Origin: Solirubrum puertoriconensis
GTDB taxonomy: Bacteria > Bacteroidota > Bacteroidia > Cytophagales > Hymenobacteraceae
Assembly (NCBI RefSeq): GCF_001483135.1
Contig: NZ_LNAL01000008.1
Location: forward strand, 248,001-312,000
Reading direction: 5' to 3'
Length of the DNA: 64,000 nt
Under the pieces are notes generated by a model. That model was not told where the DNA came from. It did no database searches and saw nothing but the letters and a program-made list of their open reading frames with translations. This document shows, one piece after another, positions 8,433 to 16,960 of the stretch (the stretch's first letter is position 1; each line of letters begins with the position of its first letter). The translations under genes and the position numbers were made by a program.

Positions 8433-8801
8433 TTATTGGCGCTTGTCCGATTTATAAATGGTGTTGCTCAGCATTTTATCGGCCAGGCCTTGGTACAGTT
8501 TCTTGCCTACGCCCACCAAGAAGATGATGAGCAGCAGCAAATAAAAACCGGCCACGATGCCGAAGCCCCAAAATGGGCTGTCGAGAGCATCGTTGAGCGC
8601 CAGGCCCGCGAAGATGCTCAAGAATACCAAAAAGAGCAGTCCGAGCAATCCTAAGGTTACGCCTTGGGCCGTACCGACAAATGCCGTCTTGACTTTTTCT
8701 TGCACCTCCAAGCGCACCAAATCTATGCGCGTGTCGATGTAGCCCATTAGGTTACCCATCAGCGAATCGTTGCGGGGCGTTTTGTCGTCGTCGGTAGCCA
8801 T
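8433..8801 (-). CDS. Phage holin family / YqjE-like membrane protein
   Basis: A 122-residue protein with a charged N-terminus (LMGYIDTRIDLVRLEVQEK) and two adjacent membrane segments, VTLGLLGLLFLVFLSIFAGLAL and FWGFGIVAGFYLLLLIIFLVGVG. This is the pattern of the Holin-X/YqjE (DUF1469) family, common chromosomal envelope proteins that are not phage lysis genes here: no phage genes surround it. It is the first gene of a leftward operon with the hypothetical protein and GGGP synthase. Confidence 0.75.
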   Translation of the reverse strand: MATDDDKTPRNDSLMGNLMGYIDTRIDLVRLEVQEKVKTAFVGTAQGVTLGLLGLLFLVFLSIFAGLALNDALDSPFWGFGIVAGFYLLLLIIFLVGVGKKLYQGLADKMLSNTIYKSDKRQ

Positions 8802-8976
8802 GCAGCGGCGAGGTTTGTTTAGGTGAGTGGTTTGGATCGAGAAGAAGCGGAAAGTAGATAGCCCGGCCGAACTCCAACCCCTAGGTCATCGTTCTGCAGG
8901 TCGAGGGTATCTACGGAAAAGGCCGTTGCGCGTCTGAACTTCGCCGTATTTTTACCATAACCCTACGTCTGCCATC

Positions 8977-10116
8977 GTGAGCCAAACTCTCTACCAGGTG
9001 CTGGGCATTGCGCCCACGGCCACGCTGGCCGACATTAAGCAGGCCTACAAGCAACTGGCCCTGCGTTACCACCCCGACCGCAACGGGGGTAGTAAGCTGC
9101 ACGAGGAGCATTTTAAAGCTGTTGTGGCTGCCTACAAGGTGCTCTCCGACCAAGCCCGCCGCGCCAGTTACGACCACCAGCTGCACCTGGCCAAACTACG
9201 AGCCGATGAGGCCCAGCGCACGCAGGCATTTCGGCCGCAGGCTCAGCACGTGTACGGCGTACCCATGCCGCCGCCCCAGCCGTTGCGCACGCGGAGGCCG
9301 GCTTCGTCGGCGGAGCGGCACTACGTACGCCGCCAGAAAGCGCGCTTCACCCGCAAGGATTACATACTGGTAATTGGTCTTTTGCTAGGTGTTGCGTTGT
9401 TTGCCCTAGGTGTCAAGTTTGTGATGGAGCGTGTGGCAGCCAGCACCAACTACCAAGATGGCCTGAAGGCTTACGCCCGGCGCCGTTGGGGCACGGCGCA
9501 CGGGTTCATGAGCGAAACACTGGAGGTACAACCGGGGCACGTGGGAGCCTTGCGCCGCAGGGGCGAGATCGAGCAATTGATCTACCGCAACTACGCGGCT
9601 GCTAATACCAACTACAAAGCTGCGCTGCGCGAAACCGACAACAAATTGCTTGCGGCCGAGCTGCTGTATCGCATTGGGCAATGCGAGACGCAATTGGGCA
9701 AGCACAAAGCGGCGGTGCATAACTTCAGCCGCGCCTTGGCGCTCGATACTGCACTAACGGGTGCATGGCTGGCAAGGGGAGAGGTGTCGTTGTTTGAGCA
9801 GCGCCGGTTTATAGCTGCCGCCCGCGACTTCAGCATTGGTTTGCGGCAGCGCGCTAGCCAACATTCTCCTTCGGTGAAGTGGCTTACTTACCGGGGCTTA
9901 GCGTATTTCAAGCTTGGGGATTACCCAGCCGCTCTTGCCGATTACCAGCAAGTGTTGCTAATGAAGCCTAACAACGGGCAGATCTATTTTCTGCTAGGCC
10001 GGGTGGCGCAAAAGCAAGAACGCAAAGGGGCGGCGTGCGAGTTTTTTCGGCGCGGTGCCCGCCTAGGGTACCTACCCGCCGTAGATGCCACGCGCCGGAA
10101 CGGCTGCGGACGCTAA
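8977..10116 (+). CDS. DnaJ-domain, single-pass membrane, TPR-repeat protein
   Basis: A 379-residue fusion starting at GTG 8977. Residues 3-68 form a J-domain with the invariant HPD tripeptide (32-34) in ALRYHPDRNGG, which would stimulate an Hsp70 (DnaK). Residues about 129-150 (YILVIGLLLGVALFALGVKFVM) form one membrane segment. The rest contains tetratricopeptide repeats, for example LLAAELLYRIGQCETQLGKHKAAVHNFSRAL read in parts and YRGLAYFKLGDYPAALADYQQVL. With the J-domain cytoplasmic, the TPRs would face the periplasm. It lacks the Gly/Phe and zinc-finger parts of true DnaJ, so it is a co-chaperone of a specialised kind. The client is unknown. Confidence 0.85.
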   Translation: MSQTLYQVLGIAPTATLADIKQAYKQLALRYHPDRNGGSKLHEEHFKAVVAAYKVLSDQARRASYDHQLHLAKLRADEAQRTQAFRPQAQHVYGVPMPPPQPLRTRRPASSAERHYVRRQKARFTRKDYILVIGLLLGVALFALGVKFVMERVAASTNYQDGLKAYARRRWGTAHGFMSETLEVQPGHVGALRRRGEIEQLIYRNYAAANTNYKAALRETDNKLLAAELLYRIGQCETQLGKHKAAVHNFSRALALDTALTGAWLARGEVSLFEQRRFIAAARDFSIGLRQRASQHSPSVKWLTYRGLAYFKLGDYPAALADYQQVLLMKPNNGQIYFLLGRVAQKQERKGAACEFFRRGARLGYLPAVDATRRNGCGR

Positions 10117-10133
10117 AACCGAAACAAAACAAA

Positions 10134-10163
10134 AAACCGCACCAGCGGTTAGCTAGTGCGGTT
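10134..10163 (-). terminator. Terminator downstream of tRNA-Phe (leftward)
   Basis: AACCGCAC pairs with GTGCGGTT across a short loop; on the minus strand it is followed by a T-rich run (TTTTGTTTTG). It also lies just after the DnaJ-TPR gene. Confidence 0.65.
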
Positions 10164-10170
10164 TAAGTTG

Positions 10171-10243
10171 TGGTGATGGACGGAATCGAACCGCCGACAC
10201 AAGGATTTTCAGTCCTTTGCTCTACCAGCTGAGCTACATCACC
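10171..10243 (-). tRNA. tRNA-Phe (GAA)
   Basis: The minus strand folds as a complete cloverleaf: acceptor GGTGATG with CATCACC and discriminator A, D-arm with AGCTCAGCTGGTAGAGC, anticodon loop CTGAAAA giving GAA, and T-arm GGTTCGATTCC. CCA is not encoded (CAA follows). Confidence 0.95.
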
Positions 10244-10334
10244 AGTTGCCTTGGTGGCTGAATGGAGCGCAAAACTACTCAGCAGTTTTTACAACGCAAG
10301 CATTCGGCTAAAAAAAATCTTTGCAGCGAAACGG

Positions 10335-10363
10335 ATTACTTTTGCTCACGTAGCAAAAGTAAT
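10335..10363. promoter_or_regulatory. Perfect inverted repeat overlapping promoter-like element before the Fe-S oxidoreductase
   Basis: ATTACTTTTGCT (10335-10346) and AGCAAAAGTAAT (10352-10363) are perfect 12-base arms around a five-base loop (CACGT), ending four bases before the ATG at 10368. The left arm contains TACTTTTG, a match to the TAnnTTTG -7 element. It may be an operator overlapping the promoter, or, if transcribed, a hairpin that hides the ribosome site. Which one cannot be told from sequence. Confidence 0.5.
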
Positions 10364-10367
10364 CGGC

Positions 10368-11780
10368 ATGCATACTATCTTGCCGACCCACCATTCCCCT
10401 CCGACCGTGGTACAACAAATTCTCTTTCTGCTCGTCGCAGCTCTCGGGATAGGGCTCTTCGCGTGGCAGGTGCGAAAGATTCGCGCCAATATTCTCAAGG
10501 GCAAGGATCGTGTAATGGGCGGTCCGATCAGTGAGCGTATCAACAAGACATTGCTCGTCGCTTTCGGCCAGCAAAAGATGTTCAAGCGCATCACGCCGGC
10601 TTTGCTACACTTGGTGGTTTACGTCGGTTTCCTCGTGATCAACATCGAGGTTATCGAAATCATGATCGATGGTATTTTCGGTACGCACCGTGCGCTCAGC
10701 TTTATGGGTCCCGTGTACGACGTGCTGATGGCTACCAACGAAATCCTAGGTGCCTTGGTGATTGCGACGGTGGTGGCCCTGTGGTGGCGCCGCAACCGCA
10801 GCCAACCGGTACGTCGCTTTACGGGAGTTGAAATGCGGGCTTGGCCGCGCCTCGATGCCAACGTGATTCTGTACGTGGAGGTAATCCTGATGGCGGCGCT
10901 ATTTACCATGAACACCGCCGACCTGAAGCTGCACCAGCTCGAGGGCGTAGACCTGCCCGGCTCGTTCCCCATCAGCTCGTTGCTAGTGGGCTTGTTTCCC
11001 GAAAACGCAGGCGCGCTGCACGTGCTGGAGCGCGTGGGCTGGTGGCTGCACATCCTGGGTATTCTGGCCTTCCTGAACTACCTGCCGTCGTCGAAGCACT
11101 TCCACATCATCATGGCTTTCCCGAACGTGTACTACACGCGTTTGGTACCGCAAGGTCAGTTCTCGAACGTAGACAGCATCACGCACGAGGTAAAGGCCAT
11201 GATGGACCCAAGCTACCAGGTGCCTGCCGGCCCCGTGGATGCCGACGGCAACCCCGTGGTGCAGCGCTTTGGGGCGAAAGATGCCGACGACCTCTCGTGG
11301 CTGAACCTGCTGAACGCCTACTCCTGCACCGAGTGCGGCCGCTGCACCTCGGTGTGCCCGGCCAACATCACGGGCAAGCTCCTGTCGCCGCGCAAGATCA
11401 TCATGGACACGCGCGACCGGATTGAGGAGAAGTACGAGTCGCCGCTGATCTTTAAGCCAAACAAGTACAACGGAGAAATTGGCGCCGAGAGCGAAGATGG
11501 CTCGCTGGTACGCGGCAAAGTAACGCCCGAAGAGCTGTGGGCTTGCACCACCTGCAATGCCTGCGTAGAGGCATGCCCCGTAAACATCAACCCGCTCGAT
11601 AGCATCATCGAGATGCGCCGCTACCTGGTGCTTGAAGAGTCGGCTGCGCCGCACTCGCTGAACGTGATGTTCAGCAACATCGAGAACAACGGGGCGCCAT
11701 GGGCCTTCTCACCTTCCGACCGCTTTAACTGGGCCGACGAACTGTACGTAGCCGAGAAGCAAAGCGTGGCTACGGCCTAA
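10368..11780 (+). CDS. Membrane-bound iron-sulfur oxidoreductase with HdrC-like ferredoxin domain
   Basis: A 470-residue electron-transfer protein. The N-terminal 240 residues hold five or so membrane segments with conserved histidines (resembling the cytochrome-b-like NarI gamma fold); then two 4Fe-4S motifs, CTECGRCTSVCP near residue 320 and CTTCNACVEACP near residue 393, as in succinate/heterodisulfide-reductase-type ferredoxin domains. It would pass electrons between the quinone pool and the soluble partner encoded next (11820). The ATG at 10368 gives an N-terminus just before the first membrane segment; upstream in-frame codons would overlap the tRNA region. The electron donor and acceptor are not known. 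Confidence 0.85.
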   Translation: MHTILPTHHSPPTVVQQILFLLVAALGIGLFAWQVRKIRANILKGKDRVMGGPISERINKTLLVAFGQQKMFKRITPALLHLVVYVGFLVINIEVIEIMIDGIFGTHRALSFMGPVYDVLMATNEILGALVIATVVALWWRRNRSQPVRRFTGVEMRAWPRLDANVILYVEVILMAALFTMNTADLKLHQLEGVDLPGSFPISSLLVGLFPENAGALHVLERVGWWLHILGILAFLNYLPSSKHFHIIMAFPNVYYTRLVPQGQFSNVDSITHEVKAMMDPSYQVPAGPVDADGNPVVQRFGAKDADDLSWLNLLNAYSCTECGRCTSVCPANITGKLLSPRKIIMDTRDRIEEKYESPLIFKPNKYNGEIGAESEDGSLVRGKVTPEELWACTTCNACVEACPVNINPLDSIIEMRRYLVLEESAAPHSLNVMFSNIENNGAPWAFSPSDRFNWADELYVAEKQSVATA

Positions 11781-11819
11781 CAATCATACAAAAGTAACTG
11801 ACAACCGTCAACCGATAAT

Positions 11820-12716
11820 ATGGCTGAGCAAGTAGCCAAACGTCAAGTAAACGTACCGCTGATGGCCGATCTGGCGGCCCGCGGCGAGCAGCCCGAAGTG
11901 CTGTTTTGGGTGGGCTGCGCCGGCGCCTTCGATGACCGGTACAAGCGCGTAACCCGTGCCTTCGTGCGCATTCTGGAGCACGTAGGCGTGAAGTATGCCG
12001 TGCTGGGCATGGAAGAAAGCTGCACCGGCGACCCCGCCAAGCGCGCCGGCAACGAGTTCCTGTTTCAGATGCAGGCCATGCAAAACATCACTACGTTAGA
12101 TGGCTACGGCATCAAGACGATTGTGACAGCCTGCCCGCACTGCTTCAACACCATCAAGAACGAATACCCTGCTCTGGGTGGCAACTATGAGGTGATTCAC
12201 CACAGCACCTTCCTGCAGCAGCTCATCAACGATGGCCGCGTGAAAGTGCAGGGCGGTGAGTCGTTCAAGGGGCGTCGCATCACCTTCCACGACTCCTGCT
12301 ACCTAGGCCGCGCCAATGACATCTACGAAGCCCCGCGCGAAGTGCTGGCCGCTTTGGATGCCGACCTCGTGGAGATGAAGCGCAGCAAAGCCAACGGCTT
12401 GTGCTGCGGTGCCGGCGGTGCCCAAATGTGGAAAGAGCCCGAGCCCGGTAAAAAGGACATCAACATTGAGCGCACCGAAGAGGCTTTGGCTACGCTCGAT
12501 GGCAACGCGGCGGCGCTCGAAAACCTCTACGGCGTGGAGAGCGGCAACGAAGGCGCTACGCCTTCGAAGGGCAATGGCAACGGCATTATTGCGGTGGGCT
12601 GCCCCTTCTGCATGACGATGATGAGCGACGGCGTGAAAAACAAAGAGCGCGAAAGCTCGGTGCAGGTATTCGACCTGGCCGAACTCGTGGCCTCGGCCGA
12701 AGGTCTGAACGCCTAA
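11820..12716 (+). CDS. Heterodisulfide-reductase-related (CCG-domain) Fe-S protein
   Basis: A 298-residue soluble partner of the upstream membrane protein. It has two cysteine-rich CCG domains, as in HdrB, GlpC and LutA: first VGCAGAFDDRYKRV with ESCTGD and TACPHCFNTIKNEYP, then FHDSCYLGR, the NGLCCGAGGAQMW motif and GCPFCMTMMSDG. Such domains bind a noncubane or 4Fe-4S cluster and handle disulfide or quinone-linked redox chemistry. The gene follows the ferredoxin-domain gene by 39 bases on the same strand, so they very likely form one complex. A strong terminator closes the unit. Confidence 0.88.
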   Translation: MAEQVAKRQVNVPLMADLAARGEQPEVLFWVGCAGAFDDRYKRVTRAFVRILEHVGVKYAVLGMEESCTGDPAKRAGNEFLFQMQAMQNITTLDGYGIKTIVTACPHCFNTIKNEYPALGGNYEVIHHSTFLQQLINDGRVKVQGGESFKGRRITFHDSCYLGRANDIYEAPREVLAALDADLVEMKRSKANGLCCGAGGAQMWKEPEPGKKDINIERTEEALATLDGNAAALENLYGVESGNEGATPSKGNGNGIIAVGCPFCMTMMSDGVKNKERESSVQVFDLAELVASAEGLNA

Positions 12717-12748
12717 TTACTGCGGCAGCAAAACCTGCCTAACTTGAG

Positions 12749-12791
12749 GCCCGCGCCGCTGGAACTTTGCTCCGGGGCGCGGGTTTTTGTT
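12749..12791 (+). terminator. Rho-independent terminator
   Basis: CCCGCGCC pairs with GGCGCGGG across a longer internal loop, followed by TTTTTGTTT. It ends the two-gene Fe-S oxidoreductase unit. Confidence 0.75.
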
Positions 12792-12865
12792 TAGCAAGCT
12801 GCAGGCACCTAGGGGCGGGCATAAGCTGTTCGCCAAAGCCGCGGCACTGATCTTTCTTGTCTGCT

Positions 12866-13360
12866 ATGTTCGTTCCTTTTCACGAACTCCCCGCTACGGC
12901 GCGCATCTGGATTTACCAGGCCAGCCGCCCCCTTACCGAGGCCCAATTAGCGGCCGTGCAGCCCGCGCTGCAGCAATTTTCGGAAGCCTGGACGAGCCAC
13001 GGCCGCGAGTTGCGCGCCTCGGCCGAGTTCCGGCACCGCCAGTTTTTGGTAATCGGCCTCGACGAAGCCGTGGCCGATGCCAGCGGCTGCTCCATCGACT
13101 CCTCGGTGCGCTTTGTGCGCGAGCTGGAGGCCGCCTTAGGTGTGCAGTTGCTAGCCAAGGAGCAGCTAGCTTTTCTGGACCCCGATGGGCAGGTACAGCT
13201 CTTTAACCGCCGCGACCTGAAGCAAGCCGTGGCCGACGGCGCGCTGCAGCCGAATTCTTTGTACTTCGACAACACCATAAGCCAACGCGGTGCGTTAGAG
13301 GCAGGGTGGCCCGCACCCGCTTCGGCTACTTGGCTGGCGCGGTATTTCAGCGCTTCCTAG
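12866..13360 (+). CDS. Conserved hypothetical protein (Bacteroidota family sometimes labelled 'ABC transporter ATPase')
   Basis: A 164-residue soluble protein starting at ATG 12866 (MFVPFHELP). It has recognisable conserved-looking stretches, ARIWIYQASRPLTEAQ near the N-terminus, FLVIGLDEAVADASGCSIDSS in the middle and LYFDNTI near the end, but no Walker A, signature or Walker B motif, so the label ATPase used for similar proteins in databases is not supported by its sequence. Function unknown. It stands alone between two terminators or promoters, upstream of the PorE-like gene. Confidence 0.7.
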   Translation: MFVPFHELPATARIWIYQASRPLTEAQLAAVQPALQQFSEAWTSHGRELRASAEFRHRQFLVIGLDEAVADASGCSIDSSVRFVRELEAALGVQLLAKEQLAFLDPDGQVQLFNRRDLKQAVADGALQPNSLYFDNTISQRGALEAGWPAPASATWLARYFSAS

Positions 13361-13486
13361 AAAAAGCTGCGCGGCGGCCGATTGCTTCGTAAACTTAGTA
13401 TTATTGTTAGCCCAAGTTGGGTTGAAAGCGGCTCCGCACCTAGGGCCGCAGCCCTCCCAACGACACCCCACCTTTCCTTCTGACCC

Positions 13487-15475
13487 ATGAGGAACCTGTT
13501 AGTTGTCTGTGCTGCGGCCGGTTCGGTTGCCCTGCTTGGCGGTTGCGCCGCCTCGGGCAACGTGAGCAAAGCCGAAAAACGTTTTTCGCGCGGCGAGTAC
13601 GAAACCGCCATTCAGCTGTACAAGGCTGATGTAGCCCGCGGCAAAGACGTAGCCATGGCCAACTACAAAATAGCGGAAGCTTACCGTCTCTCGAACCGCA
13701 TTGAGCAGGCCGAAGACTATTACAAAGCTGCTATCGATGGGGGGCTGAAGAATGCCGACGCACCTTTTTATCACGCCTTGGCCATGAAAGCCAATGGCAA
13801 GTACGATGAGGCCGCCGCGCGCTTTAAGCAGTATGCCGAAAGCGGCACCAACCGCAACCTAATACCCCGCGCCGAGCTGGAAGTGCAGAACGCGCAGGCC
13901 GTGTCGCAACTGGTGGCGATGCGCAGCAACAGCGAGGTGCTGCCGCTGGAACAGATCAATACGCCTTCGGCTGAGTTTAGCGCCACCATCAAGCCCGATA
14001 CCAAGGAGCTGATCTTTGCCTCGGGCCGCGACGGCAAAAAGTACCTAGGCAACGGTGAAGGATTCAACGACCTGTACGCCATCAAGTTTGATGACGTGGA
14101 GAAGATGACGGGCGGCACCGTGGTGCCATTCGAGACGGTAGCCAAAGGCGCTGCCGCTGCCGGCACCGATGCGGCCAAGGATTCGGGCAAGCCCCTGTTC
14201 AACAAGCCCGGCACGCACGAGGCCTCGCCCACGTTCTCGCCCGATGGCAAGATGATGGTTTTCGCCCGCTCGAACGACGGCTCCAAGAAAGGCTACCTAA
14301 GCGTTGACTTGTATGCCTCATACTTCCGCGGCGGAGCCTGGACGGAGCCCGAAATCATCCGCGGCATCAACAACAGCCGCGCCGACGACTTTGCGCCGGT
14401 ACTCTCGCCCGATGGCCAAACGCTGTACTTCGCCTCGTCGCGCCCCGGCGGGCAGGGCGGCAACGACATTTACAAAGCGACCTTAGGAGCCAACAACCGC
14501 TTCTCGACGCCTGAAAACCTAGGCGAGCAAATCAACACGCCCGGCAACGAGAACTTCCCGGCCGTAGCGCCCGATGGCACTTTGTACTTCTCCTCCGACG
14601 GGCACCCAGGCTTGGGCAAGCTCGATCTGTTTCGGGTAGAAAAAAACGGCAAGGTGACGAACCTAGGCGGGCCTATCAACAGCACCGGCGACGACTTTGC
14701 GCCCTACCTCACTGGCAAGGATGTAGGCGTGTTTGCCTCAAACCGCGCGGGCGGTAAAGGTTCCGACGACCTGTACTTCTTCCGCAAAAAGCCGCTGAAG
14801 CTAGTGACCTTCTACGTGGAGGGCAAGGTGCAGGAGCTGGACACCAAAACCGGCGCCACAACTCCGCTCGCCAACGAATCGGTTACTATCACCGGTAACC
14901 GCGGCCAAAAGCAAGAAGTGCAGGTTGGGCCCGACGGTACCTTTAAGGCCAAGCTTGATACCTCGGCTACCTACTCGCTGATAGCCGACCGACCTGGCTA
15001 CTTCACGGCTCGCCAGAGCGTGACCACCGTGGGTAAGGTGCCGCCGCAGGATCAGCTGCCCAACGAGATGAACGACATCAGCATTCCGGTGACGCTCACG
15101 CTCAACAAGATCGTGGTGAACAAGGCCATCGTGGTCGAGAATATTTTCTACGACTACAACAAGGCCAACATACGGCCAGATGCCGCCGTGGAGCTGGATA
15201 AGCTGGTGGAAACGTTGCAGGACAACCCCGACATTACCATTGAGCTAAGCTCGCACACCGACGCTCGTGGTAAAGATGCCTTTAACCAAGATTTGTCGCA
15301 GCGCCGGGCACAATCGGCCGTCGACTACATCATCTCGAAAGGCATTGATAAATCGCGCATTACAGCCCGTGGCTACGGCGAAACCCGGCCGGTTATCCGC
15401 ACGGCCAAAACCGAAGCCGAGCACCAGCGCAACCGCCGCACCGAGTTTAAGGTTACCAAGATTAACGCTCGCTAA
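13487..15475 (+). CDS. porE: PorE-like lipoprotein: TPR, WD40-like (PD40), regulatory domain and OmpA domain
   Basis: A 662-residue outer-membrane lipoprotein. The signal peptide ends with lipobox LLGGC, lipidated Cys about residue 20. Then tetratricopeptide repeats (AEKRFSRGEYETAIQLYKAD onward), a PD40-type beta-propeller (FSPDGKMMVFAR, LSPDGQTLYFAS, VAPDGTLYFSS, residues about 150-430), a carboxypeptidase-regulatory-like segment (about 445-535), and a C-terminal OmpA peptidoglycan-binding domain from about residue 552 (YDYNKANIRPDA, SSHTDARGKDAFNQDLSQRRA). This order is that of PorE, which links the type IX secretion system to peptidoglycan. Other OmpA proteins share parts of it, so paralogy to a non-secretion family cannot be excluded. 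Confidence 0.82.
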   Translation: MRNLLVVCAAAGSVALLGGCAASGNVSKAEKRFSRGEYETAIQLYKADVARGKDVAMANYKIAEAYRLSNRIEQAEDYYKAAIDGGLKNADAPFYHALAMKANGKYDEAAARFKQYAESGTNRNLIPRAELEVQNAQAVSQLVAMRSNSEVLPLEQINTPSAEFSATIKPDTKELIFASGRDGKKYLGNGEGFNDLYAIKFDDVEKMTGGTVVPFETVAKGAAAAGTDAAKDSGKPLFNKPGTHEASPTFSPDGKMMVFARSNDGSKKGYLSVDLYASYFRGGAWTEPEIIRGINNSRADDFAPVLSPDGQTLYFASSRPGGQGGNDIYKATLGANNRFSTPENLGEQINTPGNENFPAVAPDGTLYFSSDGHPGLGKLDLFRVEKNGKVTNLGGPINSTGDDFAPYLTGKDVGVFASNRAGGKGSDDLYFFRKKPLKLVTFYVEGKVQELDTKTGATTPLANESVTITGNRGQKQEVQVGPDGTFKAKLDTSATYSLIADRPGYFTARQSVTTVGKVPPQDQLPNEMNDISIPVTLTLNKIVVNKAIVVENIFYDYNKANIRPDAAVELDKLVETLQDNPDITIELSSHTDARGKDAFNQDLSQRRAQSAVDYIISKGIDKSRITARGYGETRPVIRTAKTEAEHQRNRRTEFKVTKINAR

Positions 15476-15500
15476 GCCACTGGTTTAGCTACGTATCAGA

Positions 15501-15533
15501 AGCCCTCGAGCCCACCGGCCGGGGGCTTTTTTG
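15501..15533 (+). terminator. Probable terminator after the PorE-like gene
   Basis: AGCCC and CGGCCGGGGGCT can pair around a GC-rich loop and are followed by a six-T run (TTTTTTGC). Confidence 0.65.
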
Positions 15534-15674
15534 CGGCCCTAGGTGAAGCGCGCGTGCAAAAGCCCGACAGCACATGATGATGTGAGCCGCAAGCCGCCGA
15601 ATTGGCACAGAAGTTGGCTTAGCGCTTTGTAGCCGATACCGCTCCGGTTTCGGCTGCCACTGCCTCTCTCAGCT

Positions 15675-16880
15675 ATGAAACGAACCCTACTCCTGTGCCT
15701 GAGCCTGCTGTTGCTGGCCCAGGTAGCGCTGGCCATTCCGGCGGGCATGGCCGTGCGCTCTGAGCGCGGATTGCCTTTCCGGTTGCGCCTCGATGGCAAC
15801 CGCATTGGCGGCCGCTACGGCCTTACCCAGGTGCGCTTTGTGCGCCTCGCGCCGGGTTACCACTGGGCCGAGTTCCAGGTGCCGGCCAACGGCGGCGTGC
15901 TCAACTACCGCACCCGAGTGCAGCTGCTGCCCGGCCGCGAAACCCGCTTTGTGCTAGTTACGCGCCGCGGCTACCCGCCTGTGCTGCAACGCTTCGATGA
16001 AGTACCACAGCCCGGTTGGGCGGGTGGCCCGGGCCGTGGTCCGCAGCCGGCTTACGAGTACGGCTACCAGTGCGAGCCTACGCCCTACGGCGGCCCCAAC
16101 GGCTGGCCCGCGCCCGGCAACCGCGACGATTGGTACGGCCGCGACGACGATGGCTACAGCAACAACGGTGGCTACGGCCGCGACCCGTACGAGCCGGTGC
16201 CCGGCGGCTACGGCAACGGCGGGTATAACAATGGGGGCTACGGCAATAACTACCGCCACCTGATGACCCCGCAGGAAGCCGACGAGCTGCTGCGCGCCAT
16301 CCGGGCCCGCTCGTTCGACGACGAAAAGGTGCAGCTAGCCAAGCAGGCCATTGCCGAAAGCAACCTGCGCACCGACGACCTGAAGCAGCTGCTCAGCGGC
16401 TTTGGCTTCGACGAGGGCAAGGTGAAGCTGGCGAAGTACGCTTACCCGCGCCTCACCGACCGGCATAACTTCTACCAGATCTACAACCAGTTTTCGTTCC
16501 GCTCGAGCGTAAGCGAACTGCAGCGGTTTGTAGATGAGTATGCCGTGGGCAGCAACCTAGGTGGCGGCTACAATGCTGGCAACCGGCACTTGCTTGGTGC
16601 GCAGGATGTAGATCAGTTGTTGAAAGCTTTGCAGGCGCGCTCGTTCGATGAGGAGCGGGTGCAACTCGCTAAGCAAACCTTAGCCGAAAGCGACATTCGC
16701 GCCGACGACCTGCGGCGCTTGCTGGGTGGCATCAGCTTCGACAGCCACAAACTAGAACTGGCCAAATACGCTTACTCGCACGTTACGGATCGGCAAAACT
16801 TCCACCGCATTTCCGATGCTTTTACCTCGAGCCTGAGCATGCGCGAGGTGCAGCAGTACGTGGAAACTACTCGAGGTTAA
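15675..16880 (+). CDS. Secreted protein with two tandem DUF4476 domains
   Basis: A 401-residue exported protein. Signal peptide residues 1-20 (RTLLLCLSLLLLAQVALA). Residues about 25-115 form a beta-rich region; about 115-190 is a low-complexity linker rich in Gly, Tyr, Asn and Asp. Two DUF4476 domains follow, about 195-292 and 305-400, clearly copies of each other: both have LL-A-[RI]-ARSFD[DE]E-VQLAKQ, then DDL--LL-G--FD, LAKYAY----TDR-NF. DUF4476 occurs in Bacteroidota envelope proteins of unknown function. The intragenic duplication is the striking feature. It is a single gene closed by a perfect terminator. Confidence 0.8.
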   Translation: MKRTLLLCLSLLLLAQVALAIPAGMAVRSERGLPFRLRLDGNRIGGRYGLTQVRFVRLAPGYHWAEFQVPANGGVLNYRTRVQLLPGRETRFVLVTRRGYPPVLQRFDEVPQPGWAGGPGRGPQPAYEYGYQCEPTPYGGPNGWPAPGNRDDWYGRDDDGYSNNGGYGRDPYEPVPGGYGNGGYNNGGYGNNYRHLMTPQEADELLRAIRARSFDDEKVQLAKQAIAESNLRTDDLKQLLSGFGFDEGKVKLAKYAYPRLTDRHNFYQIYNQFSFRSSVSELQRFVDEYAVGSNLGGGYNAGNRHLLGAQDVDQLLKALQARSFDEERVQLAKQTLAESDIRADDLRRLLGGISFDSHKLELAKYAYSHVTDRQNFHRISDAFTSSLSMREVQQYVETTRG

Positions 16881-16901
16881 GCGGACCTAGGTGCCCACAA
16901 A

Positions 16902-16939
16902 CAAAAGCCCCGGAGCACGTGCTCCGGGGCTTTTGTTTT
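16902..16939. terminator. Bidirectional terminator
   Basis: AAAAGCCCCGGAGCAC pairs perfectly with GTGCTCCGGGGCTTTT (16902-16933), followed by GTTTTG. It separates the DUF4476 gene from the leftward DUF4293 gene. Confidence 0.88.
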
Positions 16940-16960
16940 GCAGTGTATGCAGCAGGCCGA

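Noticed and set aside
8433-8801. Holin-like gene as sign of a prophage
   Set aside because: The YqjE/Holin-X family is normally chromosomal and no other phage gene, integrase or att site is present.
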